Shown: piece after piece, positions 43,373 to 50,701 of the stretch | Position numbering within the stretch: the first letter of the stretch is position 1 | How the letters are laid out: each line of letters starts with the position of its first letter | Assembly (NCBI GenBank): GCA_023898765.1 | Contig: CP060238.1 | Location: 1,550,001-1,614,000 of the forward strand | DNA from: Rhodospirillales bacterium | GTDB taxonomy: Bacteria > Pseudomonadota > Alphaproteobacteria > Micavibrionales > Micavibrionaceae | Length of the DNA: 64,000 bases | Direction: 5' to 3' | The notes under the pieces: generated by a model | Databases searched by the model: none | What the model was told of the DNA's origin: nothing | The model's input: the letters and a program-made list of their open reading frames with translations, nothing else | Made by a program: the position numbers and the translations under genes

Positions 43373-44619
43373 GCCAGCATCTCCTTCGCTTTTTTTAACC
43401 CCGCGACAAGCGCGTCTATATCGTTTTTGTTCGTATAAAGGCCCAAAGACGCGCGGGCCGTGCCCTCCACGCCCAGACGCTTCATGAGCGGCATGCAGCA
43501 ATGGTGTCCTGTGCGGATGGCCACGCCGCACTGGTCCAAAATCATGGCGATATCGCTTGGATGCGCCCAGTCGGCGACAAAGCTGACAATGCCGGCCTTT
43601 TCCGGCGCCCGCCCGTAACAGGTCAGGCCCTCTATCCTCTCAAGTTCCTGCAGGGCGTAAGCGAGGAGTCCCTTTTCATGGGCCGCAATTGCCTCCATCC
43701 CGATGGCGCCGAGATAGTCGATGGCCGCGCCGAGGCCGATAACCTCCGCAATCGCCGGCGTTCCCGCCTCAAAGCGCGCGGGCGGGGCTTTATAGGCGGT
43801 TTTTTCGAAGCTGACGGTTTCAATCATATCCCCGCCCCCCTGGTAAGGCGGCATGGCCTCCAGAAGATCAAAACGCCCCCACAAAACCCCTGCCCCCGTC
43901 GGGCCATAGAGCTTGTGGCCCGTAAAGACGTAGAAATCGCACCCCAGAGCCTGAACGTCCACGGGGCCATGCACGACGGCTTGCGAACCGTCCAGCAGGA
44001 CTTTGATCTCCGGGTTAAAATTTTTAACTGTTTTGACCATTTTTTGCACCGGATTGATAGTTCCGAGCGCATTCGAGACATGAACAAGGGAAACAAGCCT
44101 TGTTTTATCGCTTAAAAGACCTTCAAAAGCCTCTAAATCGAGCGTTCCGTCCCCTAAAACGGGAATAATGCGCAAATGAATGCCGATTTGGTCCCTTAAA
44201 AGCTGCCACGGGACGATATTGGCGTGATGTTCCATTCCGGAGAGGATAATTTCATCCCCTTGCCGCAGGAAAGTCCGGCCCCAGCTTTGCGCCACAAGAT
44301 TGATGCCTTCGGTAGAATTGCGGGTAAAGACAATTTCGTTCCCGGACGGCGCATTGATAAAGTCCGCGGCCTTGGACCGGACCGCCTCATATTGATGTGT
44401 TGTTACTTGAGAAAACCTGTATAACCCCCTGTGAACATTCGCATAATTATGCTCAAAAAGATCGCGCATCGCCTCCATCACGCTGCGCGGCTTCTGCGCG
44501 CTTGCGGCGCTGTCCAGAAAGGCCAGGGGCCTTCCGTTCATTTTTTCCTGCAAAATCGGGAAATCTTCACGGTAAATGGAAATATCCATCATATGCTTTG
44601 CCTTATCCGCCGCTTGCAT
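43369..44619 (-). CDS. sufS: Cysteine desulfurase SufS
   Basis: The 416-residue PLP enzyme draws sulfur from cysteine for cluster assembly. The PLP lysine is Lys236 in FTGHKLYGPTG, HHANIVPWQ binds the cofactor, and the persulfide Cys is in IRTGHHCCMPLM. Group II features fit SufS, not IscS. The first ATG at 44619 overlaps sufD by 17 bp; an internal ATG at 44589 would start MDISIYREDFP and is also possible. It is coupled to sufT downstream. No separate SufE or SufU gene is seen in the window. Confidence 0.95.
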   Translation of the reverse strand: MQAADKAKHMMDISIYREDFPILQEKMNGRPLAFLDSAASAQKPRSVMEAMRDLFEHNYANVHRGLYRFSQVTTHQYEAVRSKAADFINAPSGNEIVFTRNSTEGINLVAQSWGRTFLRQGDEIILSGMEHHANIVPWQLLRDQIGIHLRIIPVLGDGTLDLEAFEGLLSDKTRLVSLVHVSNALGTINPVQKMVKTVKNFNPEIKVLLDGSQAVVHGPVDVQALGCDFYVFTGHKLYGPTGAGVLWGRFDLLEAMPPYQGGGDMIETVSFEKTAYKAPPARFEAGTPAIAEVIGLGAAIDYLGAIGMEAIAAHEKGLLAYALQELERIEGLTCYGRAPEKAGIVSFVADWAHPSDIAMILDQCGVAIRTGHHCCMPLMKRLGVEGTARASLGLYTNKNDIDALVAGLKKAKEMLA

Positions 44620-45547
44620 GCGCTTCCTCCAGCCAGTTCCGGATTGCTTCGGCCACCTGCTCCCCGGCCGCCTCGTCTGTCATTTTCCCGGCAACCTCGG
44701 TCAAAAACCCCTGAATGATAAGCGCGCGCGCCCGGCCTTCCGGAATACCGCGCGATTGCATATAAAACAGGGCCTCTTCGCCGATTTGACCCGTCGTTGC
44801 ACCATGGGAGCATTTTACGTCATCGGCATAGATTTCCAGCTCCGGCTTGGTGTCCATTTCGGCCAGAGAGGAAAGCAGCAAAGCGTTGGAAAGCTGGCGC
44901 GCATCCGTTTTCCGGGCCGCGCGTTCCACGCGGACTTTTCCCTGAAAAACCCCCCGCGCCTGATCCGCTATGACACTCCGATAGAACTGGTTTGAACCGC
45001 TATTGCCAACATGATGGTTCATGGCGATCGTCGTATCCCCGTGCTGCCTGCCCCGCAACAACTGAATCCCGCTCAAATCGCAGCGCGCCGTCTCCCCCTG
45101 AATATCCACCGCGATCTCGTTCCGGCTCAGTTTTGCCCCGCAGCTTAAGGTAAAGCCTTCATAAACGGCCCCCGCCGCCAGTGTAATGTGCGCCATATTG
45201 GTGTGGACGGCGTCCGCGCTTTCTTCCTGAAAGCGGTAATGGTGCAGCCTTGCACCCTGTCCCAGCGTGATTTGAGTTGTGACATTGCTCCAGTAGGCGC
45301 CCTGCCCCTCGTAGCGTTCAATCAGGGTCAGGTCCACCCCGTCTTCCAGCGCGACCGTGAGATGCGGCGTATGGATTTCCCCGCTGCGCCCCGACCACAG
45401 AATTTCCTCCCGCCCGCCTTGCGTGATCGTTATCTCCTGCGCGGCAGAAGCCGCCGTCAAACCTTCCGGCATCGCCTTTGGAAGGTTCGTGTATTTCCAC
45501 GCCTCCTCTTTCGGCGTTGGCAGATTATTTAACGATAAAGAAATCAC
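44603..45547 (-). CDS. sufD: Fe-S scaffold component SufD
   Basis: The 314-residue protein is the partner of SufB in the SufBC2D scaffold. It begins with the typical PTPKEEAWKYTNL and ends in the beta-helix followed by DVKCSHGATTGQIGEEALFYMQSRGI, the conserved C-terminal motif. At 314 residues it is shorter than the about 420-residue E. coli protein, as in other alphaproteobacteria with a reduced N-terminus. A dispersed repeat separates it from sufC. Confidence 0.94.
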   Translation of the reverse strand: MISLSLNNLPTPKEEAWKYTNLPKAMPEGLTAASAAQEITITQGGREEILWSGRSGEIHTPHLTVALEDGVDLTLIERYEGQGAYWSNVTTQITLGQGARLHHYRFQEESADAVHTNMAHITLAAGAVYEGFTLSCGAKLSRNEIAVDIQGETARCDLSGIQLLRGRQHGDTTIAMNHHVGNSGSNQFYRSVIADQARGVFQGKVRVERAARKTDARQLSNALLLSSLAEMDTKPELEIYADDVKCSHGATTGQIGEEALFYMQSRGIPEGRARALIIQGFLTEVAGKMTDEAAGEQVAEAIRNWLEEAHASGG

Positions 45548-45553
45548 GGGCCT

Positions 45554-45632
45554 TTAACCACAGAGTCACAAAGACACAGAGAATATTTATAAAACTCTGT
45601 GTTACTCTGTGACTCCGTGCCTCCGTGGTTCA
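45554..45632. repeat. Dispersed palindromic repeat, CCACAGAG family, copy 2
   Basis: A 79-bp inverted repeat from TTTAACCACAGAGTCAC to CCTCCGTGGTTCA, matching the copy at 19511. It fills the sufC-sufD gap and would form a strong hairpin within the suf transcript. Confidence 0.85.
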
Positions 45633-45638
45633 TTCTTT

Positions 45639-46379
45639 TCATGCGGCTATTTCTCCATACCCTTTTTCTTCCAGTTCCAGCGCGAGGTCTTTCCCGCCGG
45701 TTTTGACGATTCTCCCCTCCGCCAGCACGTGCACGACATCCGGCACGATATAATCCAGCAAGCGCTGGTAATGCGTAATGACAAGGAAGGAACGCTCCGG
45801 GGAGCGCAGGGCGTTTACCCCGCCTGCGACCACTTTCAGCGCGTCGATATCCAGCCCGCTATCCGTTTCATCCAGCACGGCAAAACCCGGTTCCAGCATC
45901 GCCATTTGCAAAACTTCGGCGCGTTTTTTCTCCCCGCCGGAAAAGCCGACATTCACAGGCCGTTTCATCATCTCTTCGGACATGCCAAGAGAGGCGCATT
46001 TTGCCTTCATGAGCTTCAGGAACCCGATCGCGTCCAGCTCTTCCTCCCCACGGGCCTTGCGGATCGAATTGATCGCGGTTTTGAGGAATTGCGTCATCTG
46101 CACGCCGGGAATTTCGACCGGATACTGAAAGGCCAGAAACAGCCCCGCCGCCGCGCGCTCATCCGGGCGCAGGCCGAGAATGTTTTTCCCGTTAAACAGG
46201 ATATCCCCCTGCGTCACCTCATAACCTTCCCGGCCCGCCAGCACGTAAGAGAGCGTGGATTTACCTGCGCCATTTGGCCCCATAATGGCATGCACCTTCC
46301 CGGCCTCAATGTGCAGGTCGATGCCTTTGAGGATTTCCGTGCCGTTCACACTGGCGTGCAGATTTTTAATTTCGATCAT
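45639..46379 (-). CDS. sufC: Fe-S assembly ATPase SufC
   Basis: The 246-residue ABC-type ATPase powers the SufBCD scaffold. Walker A is GPNGAGKSTLSYVL, the signature is VGFSGGEKKRAEVLQ and Walker B is FAVLDETDSGLDIDALK, where the Glu-Thr-Asp is the usual SufC form. It starts 6 bp after the unidentified gene at 46386. A palindromic repeat lies immediately downstream before sufD. Confidence 0.96.
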   Translation of the reverse strand: MIEIKNLHASVNGTEILKGIDLHIEAGKVHAIMGPNGAGKSTLSYVLAGREGYEVTQGDILFNGKNILGLRPDERAAAGLFLAFQYPVEIPGVQMTQFLKTAINSIRKARGEEELDAIGFLKLMKAKCASLGMSEEMMKRPVNVGFSGGEKKRAEVLQMAMLEPGFAVLDETDSGLDIDALKVVAGGVNALRSPERSFLVITHYQRLLDYIVPDVVHVLAEGRIVKTGGKDLALELEEKGYGEIAA

Positions 46380-46385
46380 CTTGTT

Positions 46386-46715
46386 TTACTTCGATTTCAC
46401 GCCCTCAATTTTGCCCAGCCGGTCGTTATTCGCCGCCGCCTGCTGTTTGAGACGAAGCTGCAACCGCTCCAGATCCGTAATCAAGGCCGGGCTGACCTTC
46501 CCCTGCATGCCTTCTATACGGACCGAAAGCTCTTTGGCGGCCTGATCGTAATAGTCGAATGCTTTTTGTTTGTTTTGTTCATTCACGGTGAATTCCACCG
46601 CATCATTGCGCGTGATTTTCTCGTCTTCGGATTCCAGAAGGCTGACACATTCCTGCGTCAGGTGGATCATTTTCCGGATCGCGTCATTCGGATCTTCAGG
46701 TAATATTTTCGTCAT
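46386..46715 (-). CDS. Helical protein inside the suf operon, FlgN-like pattern
   Basis: The product is 109 residues, all-helical and charged. The segments ECVSLLESEDEKITRNDA, NEQNKQKAFDYYDQAAKEL and PALITDLERLQLRLKQQAAAN match the pattern of FlgN-type flagellar export chaperones (Leu-rich first helix, a Lys in the middle, coiled coil). That resemblance is loose and there is no flagellar gene near. It lies 6 bp before sufC and 71 bp after sufB, so it is cotranscribed with suf genes. Function unresolved. Confidence 0.6.
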   Translation of the reverse strand: MTKILPEDPNDAIRKMIHLTQECVSLLESEDEKITRNDAVEFTVNEQNKQKAFDYYDQAAKELSVRIEGMQGKVSPALITDLERLQLRLKQQAAANNDRLGKIEGVKSK

Positions 46716-46786
46716 CGTTTTTTCCTTTCTTCGTATAAAAATTTTTTCGTGAACTTCGCTTCACTTTCCCTTCTTCGTGTTAGGAT

Positions 46787-48259
46787 TCATCCCACACTTC
46801 CCTCCAGTGAAATACCGACAAGCTTTTGGGCTTCCACGGCGAATTCCATGGGCAAATGCTGCATCACGTCCCGGCAAAAACCGTTCACGATAAGCGCCAG
46901 CGCTTCTTCTTCGCCGATCCCGCGGCTTTGGCAGTAAAAGAGCTGCTGCTCCGAAATTTTGGAGGTCGTGGCCTCATGTTCCAGATTCGCGCCTGGATTC
47001 CGGCTTTCGATATAAGGCACCGTATGCGCGCCGCACTGGTCCCCGATGAGCAGGCTATCGCACTGCGTAAAGTTCCGCGCCCCGTCCGCCCCCGGCAAAA
47101 CCTTTACCAGCCCGCGATAGGTCTGGTTCGACTTGCCGGCAGATATTCCCTTGGAGATAATCCGGCTCTTTGTATTAGCCCCCATATGGATCATCTTTGT
47201 GCCGGTATCGGCCTGTTGATGATTATTGGTAATCGCCACAGAATAAAATTCCCCTTGCGACCCTTCCCCTTTGAGCACGCAGGAAGGATATTTCCATGTG
47301 ATCGCGGAGCCGGTTTCCACCTGCGTCCATGAAATTTTGGAATTCCTGCCTTCGCACATACCGCGCTTGGTGACGAAATTATAGACGCCGCCCTTGCCCT
47401 CTGCATCGCCGGGATACCAGTTTTGCACGGTGGAGTATTTAATCTCCGCTTCCTCGTGCGCCACCAGTTCAACCACCGCGGCGTGAAGCTGGTTTTCGTC
47501 GCGCTGCGGCGCGGTGCAGCCTTCCAGATAGGACACATACGAGCCCTTGCCGGCGATAATCAGCGTGCGTTCGAACTGGCCCGTATTGACGGCGTTCATG
47601 CGAAAGTAAGTGGACAGCTCCATCGGGCAGCGCACCCCTTCGGGCACGTAGACAAAACTGCCGTCCGTAAACACAGCGGCGTTCAAACAGGCATGCTTAT
47701 TGTCGTGATACGGCACGACCGAACCGAGATATTTTTTCACAAGATCAGGATGGTTTTGGATAGCTTCGCTGATCGAGCAAAAAATGACCCCCGCATCTTC
47801 CAGGGACTTTCGAAAGGTCGTCGCCACCGAAACGGAGTCAAACACGGCATCGACGGCAACCTTCGGCGCGCCTTCGACCCCTGCCAGAACCTCCTGCTCT
47901 TTAAGCGAAATACCGAGCCTTTTGTATGTCTCCAGTAATCTCGGGTCCACCTCGTCAAGGCTCTTTGGCTTGTCCGCCATGCTTTTAGGCGCGGCGTAGT
48001 AATAAAAATCCTGATAATCAATCGCCTGAAAATCAACATTAGCCCATTCCGGCTCGGGCATTTTGAGCCAGTGCGCATAGGCTTTGAGCCGCGCCGCCAG
48101 CATCCACTCCGGCTCCTTCTTCTTTTCGGAAATCAGGCGGATAATCTCTTCGGACAAGCCCTTGGGCGCGTAGTCCGTTTCAATATCGGTTTCAAATCCG
48201 GCCTCATACGTGCCGAGACTCTGAACCGCTTCAATCGTTTCATTCCGGGCGGGAGTCAT
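46787..48259 (-). CDS. sufB: Fe-S scaffold subunit SufB
   Basis: The 490-residue scaffold subunit shows the SufB marks EPEWMLAARLKAYAHW, VYNFVTKRGMCEGRNSKISW and, at the C-terminus, NLEHEATTSKISEQQLFY with the residues used for cluster building. The ATG at 48259 overlaps the TGA of the Rrf2 gene (ATGA), so the regulator and sufB are coupled. Order in the operon: rrf2, sufB, unknown, sufC, sufD, sufS, sufT, nuclease unit, A-type carrier. Confidence 0.96.
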   Translation of the reverse strand: MTPARNETIEAVQSLGTYEAGFETDIETDYAPKGLSEEIIRLISEKKKEPEWMLAARLKAYAHWLKMPEPEWANVDFQAIDYQDFYYYAAPKSMADKPKSLDEVDPRLLETYKRLGISLKEQEVLAGVEGAPKVAVDAVFDSVSVATTFRKSLEDAGVIFCSISEAIQNHPDLVKKYLGSVVPYHDNKHACLNAAVFTDGSFVYVPEGVRCPMELSTYFRMNAVNTGQFERTLIIAGKGSYVSYLEGCTAPQRDENQLHAAVVELVAHEEAEIKYSTVQNWYPGDAEGKGGVYNFVTKRGMCEGRNSKISWTQVETGSAITWKYPSCVLKGEGSQGEFYSVAITNNHQQADTGTKMIHMGANTKSRIISKGISAGKSNQTYRGLVKVLPGADGARNFTQCDSLLIGDQCGAHTVPYIESRNPGANLEHEATTSKISEQQLFYCQSRGIGEEEALALIVNGFCRDVMQHLPMEFAVEAQKLVGISLEGSVG

Positions 48260-48666
48260 GCGGCGTGCCTCATCATCTGGGCCAGGGACACCCCTTCCAG
48301 CGCCTCGCGCATGGCCATATTCACGGGATTCCACTGCCCCTTGATCGGGCAGTCCTCCTCCCGCGCACAACATTCGTCGCTGCCCTCGACACAGGCCGTA
48401 AGGGCCACAGGGCCGTCCAGCGCCGTAACCACGGCCGCGACACTGATCTCCTCCGGCATTTTATCCAGCATATACCCGCCGCCGGCGCCGCGCACAGATG
48501 TCACGACACCGCCCTTTGCCAGCAGTTTCAAAACTTTGGAAACCGTCGGCTCCGGCAGGGCCGTTTTGACCGCCAGCCCGGAAGCCTGCAGCAAAACGCC
48601 TTTCCGGGCAGCCATTTCAGCCAGAATGACCACCGCATAATCCGTTAATTTTGTCAGTTTTATCAT
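48256..48666 (-). CDS. Rrf2-family regulator (IscR/SufR type)
   Basis: The 136-residue regulator has the Rrf2 winged helix (MIKLTKLTDYAVVILAEMA; EPTVSKVLKLLAKGG; VRGAGGGYML). A cysteine cluster CVEGSDECCAREEDC could hold an Fe-S cluster for sensing iron-sulfur status. It heads and presumably represses or controls the suf operon. The ATG at 48666 gives the standard N-terminus MIKLTKLTDYA; an earlier ATG at 48720 would add residues overlapping the candidate operator. Confidence 0.94.
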   Translation of the reverse strand: MIKLTKLTDYAVVILAEMAARKGVLLQASGLAVKTALPEPTVSKVLKLLAKGGVVTSVRGAGGGYMLDKMPEEISVAAVVTALDGPVALTACVEGSDECCAREEDCPIKGQWNPVNMAMREALEGVSLAQMMRHAA

Positions 48667-48690
48667 ATACTTATCAAAAATCGTCAAATC

Positions 48691-48707
48691 CGTACAAATC
48701 CGGTACG
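48691..48707. promoter_or_regulatory. Possible operator ahead of the suf operon
   Basis: CGTAC (48691-48695) and GTACG (48703-48707) form a perfect inverted repeat with a 7-nt spacer, 25 bp upstream of the Rrf2 gene. A minus-strand TTGACG lies between it and the start codon. Autoregulation by the Rrf2 protein is inferred only from position. Confidence 0.35.
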
Positions 48708-48813
48708 CTTTAAATGGCATGTCTGTCTCAAAAATTCAAGGAAATTAAGATTTATTAAAGGCTTCTCACGTACCCTGAAGGGTAATTGAGTTCATTTTGC
48801 AAAAGGGTGAGAC

Positions 48814-48993
48814 ATGAAATTAAGCCATATTTACAACGAAGCCGCAAACCGCCGGAAACAAAGCCTGCCTTTTGTCGGGGAAGACCGCCGCAAAATGATC
48901 GAAATGATCGAAGAAGCACAAAATCAGGAGTTCATGGACAAGGTTCTTCTGGAAGGAATTGAATATATCCAGGGACTCAAGCGGCTGGCCTGA
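48814..48993 (+). CDS. 59-residue helical protein
   Basis: The ORF runs from ATG at 48814 to TGA at 48991. The product is charged and helical: MKLSHIYNEAANRRKQSLPF, then EDRRKMIEMIEEAQNQEF and EGIEYIQGLKRLA. An AAAAGGGTGAG ribosome-binding site precedes it, and codon use has strong third-position G or C. It is divergent from the suf operon and followed after 30 bp by another small ORF. Function unknown. Confidence 0.6.
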   Translation: MKLSHIYNEAANRRKQSLPFVGEDRRKMIEMIEEAQNQEFMDKVLLEGIEYIQGLKRLA

Positions 48994-49023
48994 CCGGGCC
49001 TGCCATAAAGGACGGGACGAAAA

Positions 49024-49212
49024 ATGAAGAACAAAGACACCGGAACGGATTTTTTGAAGGCAGTGCGTCCGGAACTGCTGCCGCCAAGCGATGCGCCAAC
49101 ACAGGCATTTCTCCAGGACGTTAAAAAGATTCCCGGCATTGTCCGGCTGGACAGGAACGGCTTTTCCACAGGCGCGCCTGCGGCCGGCCTTTCAAGCACC
49201 CCCAGACTTTAA
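49024..49212 (+). CDS. 62-residue hypothetical protein
   Basis: The product is hydrophilic with a Pro-rich middle (VRPELLPPSDAPTQAF) and a Gly/Ala-rich end. An AAGGACGGGACG stretch precedes the ATG. It follows the 59-residue gene on the same strand, so a two-gene unit is plausible. Its last bases overlap the stop of the converging DUF1491 gene. No family recognised. Confidence 0.5.
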   Translation: MKNKDTGTDFLKAVRPELLPPSDAPTQAFLQDVKKIPGIVRLDRNGFSTGAPAAGLSSTPRL

Positions 49213-49544
49213 CACGCAAAAGGATTCCTCATTTCCCGGTCTTCGATTTCGACGACCCAGAGATCCGGGTCGCGCTCTATTGAGCGCCGGATGTAGGAAT
49301 CCGCATCCTCTTCTTCCACCACGTCCGAACCCCGCGCATTTTCCCAGCCCAAAACGCCCTCCAGATCGCGCTGCTGCGTCAGGAGCCTGCACCGCCCCGC
49401 CATATCGCTGATCTTGAGCAGAACGAGCCCGCCCGTCTTTTCCCCCTTATGCGCGACATAGACCGGCAGGCCTTCGCTCATCAATTCACGGATTTTGGCC
49501 TCCAGCCATAGATGTGTCGGAAGGCGCGCCTCTTCTTCGTACAT
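49209..49544 (-). CDS. DUF1491 family protein
   Basis: The 111-residue protein matches the small family typical of alphaproteobacteria: ARLPTHLWLEAKIRELMSEG, GGLVLLKISDMAGRC, and WVVEIEDREMRNPF near the end. It has an acidic middle (VVEEEDADSYIRR). The function is not known. It follows the Fur-family gene by 8 bp on the same strand. Confidence 0.85.
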   Translation of the reverse strand: MYEEEARLPTHLWLEAKIRELMSEGLPVYVAHKGEKTGGLVLLKISDMAGRCRLLTQQRDLEGVLGWENARGSDVVEEEDADSYIRRSIERDPDLWVVEIEDREMRNPFAC

Positions 49545-49552
49545 GCCGGCCT

Positions 49553-49960
49553 TTACGTCTTCCTGCGTTTGCGCCCGTAGAGCTCGAGCCGGTGATCTAT
49601 CAGCTCGTACCCCAGTTCTTCGGCGATTTTGATTTTGATTTTTTCGAGCTCGATATTTTCAAACTCAACGACTTTGCCGGTTTCCACATCAATCAGGTGA
49701 TGGTGGTGGTCCATATTCGTTTCATAACGCGCAAAGCTTTCGTTAAATTCCCGCCGGACAATAATATCCAGCTCTTCCAGCGTGCTGAGCGTGCGGTAAA
49801 CCGTTGCGATGCTCATGGTCTTGTCGATGGCCTTGGCCCGCTCGTATACCGTATCCACGGAAGGATGGTCCTTTGCCTGCGTCAAAACCTTCAGGATGAC
49901 TTTGCGCGGCCCGGTCATTTTCAAGCCCGCTTCAATGCAGCGCTGTTCAAGATCCATCAT
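49553..49960 (-). CDS. fur: Fur-family metalloregulator
   Basis: The product is 135 residues. The winged helix (GLKMTGPRKVILKVL, MSIATVYRTLSTLEEL) is followed by the metal-binding stretch MDHHHHLIDVETGKVVEFEN. The C-terminal CxxC zinc pairs of enterobacterial Fur are absent, which is usual for alphaproteobacterial Fur/Mur and Irr. The four-His run is a candidate iron or haem site. ATGs at 49960 and 49957 are adjacent; a longer frame to 50035 is unlikely. With the Rrf2 regulator it suggests iron-responsive control in this region. Confidence 0.9.
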   Translation of the reverse strand: MMDLEQRCIEAGLKMTGPRKVILKVLTQAKDHPSVDTVYERAKAIDKTMSIATVYRTLSTLEELDIIVRREFNESFARYETNMDHHHHLIDVETGKVVEFENIELEKIKIKIAEELGYELIDHRLELYGRKRRKT

Positions 49961-50044
49961 TAAAAAAACGCTCCTTAAGAGGACGAGAGGATAAGAGTGC
50001 CCAGACAACCTACCCGGACCTGTCGGGGAATTCAATCTCTTCGG

Positions 50045-50698
50045 TCAAACCGTGCCAAACAGGCGGTCGCCCGCATCGCCAAGTCCCGGCTCGATAAAAG
50101 CGTTATCGTTCAATTTCTCATCCAGCGCCGCCACATATACGGGGATTTCAGGGCAGGCCGCCTCCACAACCCGGACGCCTTCCGGGGCCGCCACCAGCGC
50201 CATAAAAATAATTTTGTCGCGCGGCACCCCGTTTTCAACCAGAAGCCGGAAGACATGTTCCGAGGAATGCCCCGTGGCAAGCATGGGATCCACCACGATA
50301 TAAGCCTGCCCGTCCCTGTAAGGCGGCAGTTTCTTAAGATATTCGACGGGGCGATGCGTTTGCTCATCCCGATACACGCCGACATAGCCGATCGGACTTT
50401 CGGGGAGAAGTTCGATCAGCCCTTCGGCCATTCCCTGCCCTGCGCGCAAAACCGGCACGATCACGGGCGGCGGGCCTTCCAAAACCGGTGCTTCCATAGT
50501 GCATAGCGGCGTTTCAACGGCTTTGGACCCGACCGGAAGGGCCTTTGTGACCTCATACCCCATCAAAAGCGCTATCTCTTTAAGCAGGCGGCGAAACGCT
50601 GGCATCGGCGTGTTTTTATCGCGCATCCGGGATAGTTTATCCTGAACCAATGGATGATCTACGATATGCAGGTTTTTGAAATCACTGTGTTTTTTCAT
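50045..50698 (-). CDS. upp: Uracil phosphoribosyltransferase
   Basis: The 217-residue salvage enzyme makes UMP from uracil and PRPP. PVLRAGQGMAEGL and the C-terminal uracil site FIEPGLGDAGDRLFGT are standard. The PRPP loop reads VVDPMLATGHSS, where most members have Gly-Gly-Ser or Gly-Asn-Ser after Thr; the His is unusual. It lies 3 bp after tgt on the same strand. Confidence 0.94.
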   Translation of the reverse strand: MKKHSDFKNLHIVDHPLVQDKLSRMRDKNTPMPAFRRLLKEIALLMGYEVTKALPVGSKAVETPLCTMEAPVLEGPPPVIVPVLRAGQGMAEGLIELLPESPIGYVGVYRDEQTHRPVEYLKKLPPYRDGQAYIVVDPMLATGHSSEHVFRLLVENGVPRDKIIFMALVAAPEGVRVVEAACPEIPVYVAALDEKLNDNAFIEPGLGDAGDRLFGTV

Positions 50699-50701
50699 GT
50701 T

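Noticed and set aside
44603..45547. SufD as a truncated pseudogene because of its 314 residues
   Set aside because: Both the N-terminal KEEAWKYT motif and the conserved C-terminal motif are present and the frame is intact, so it is a short but complete form.
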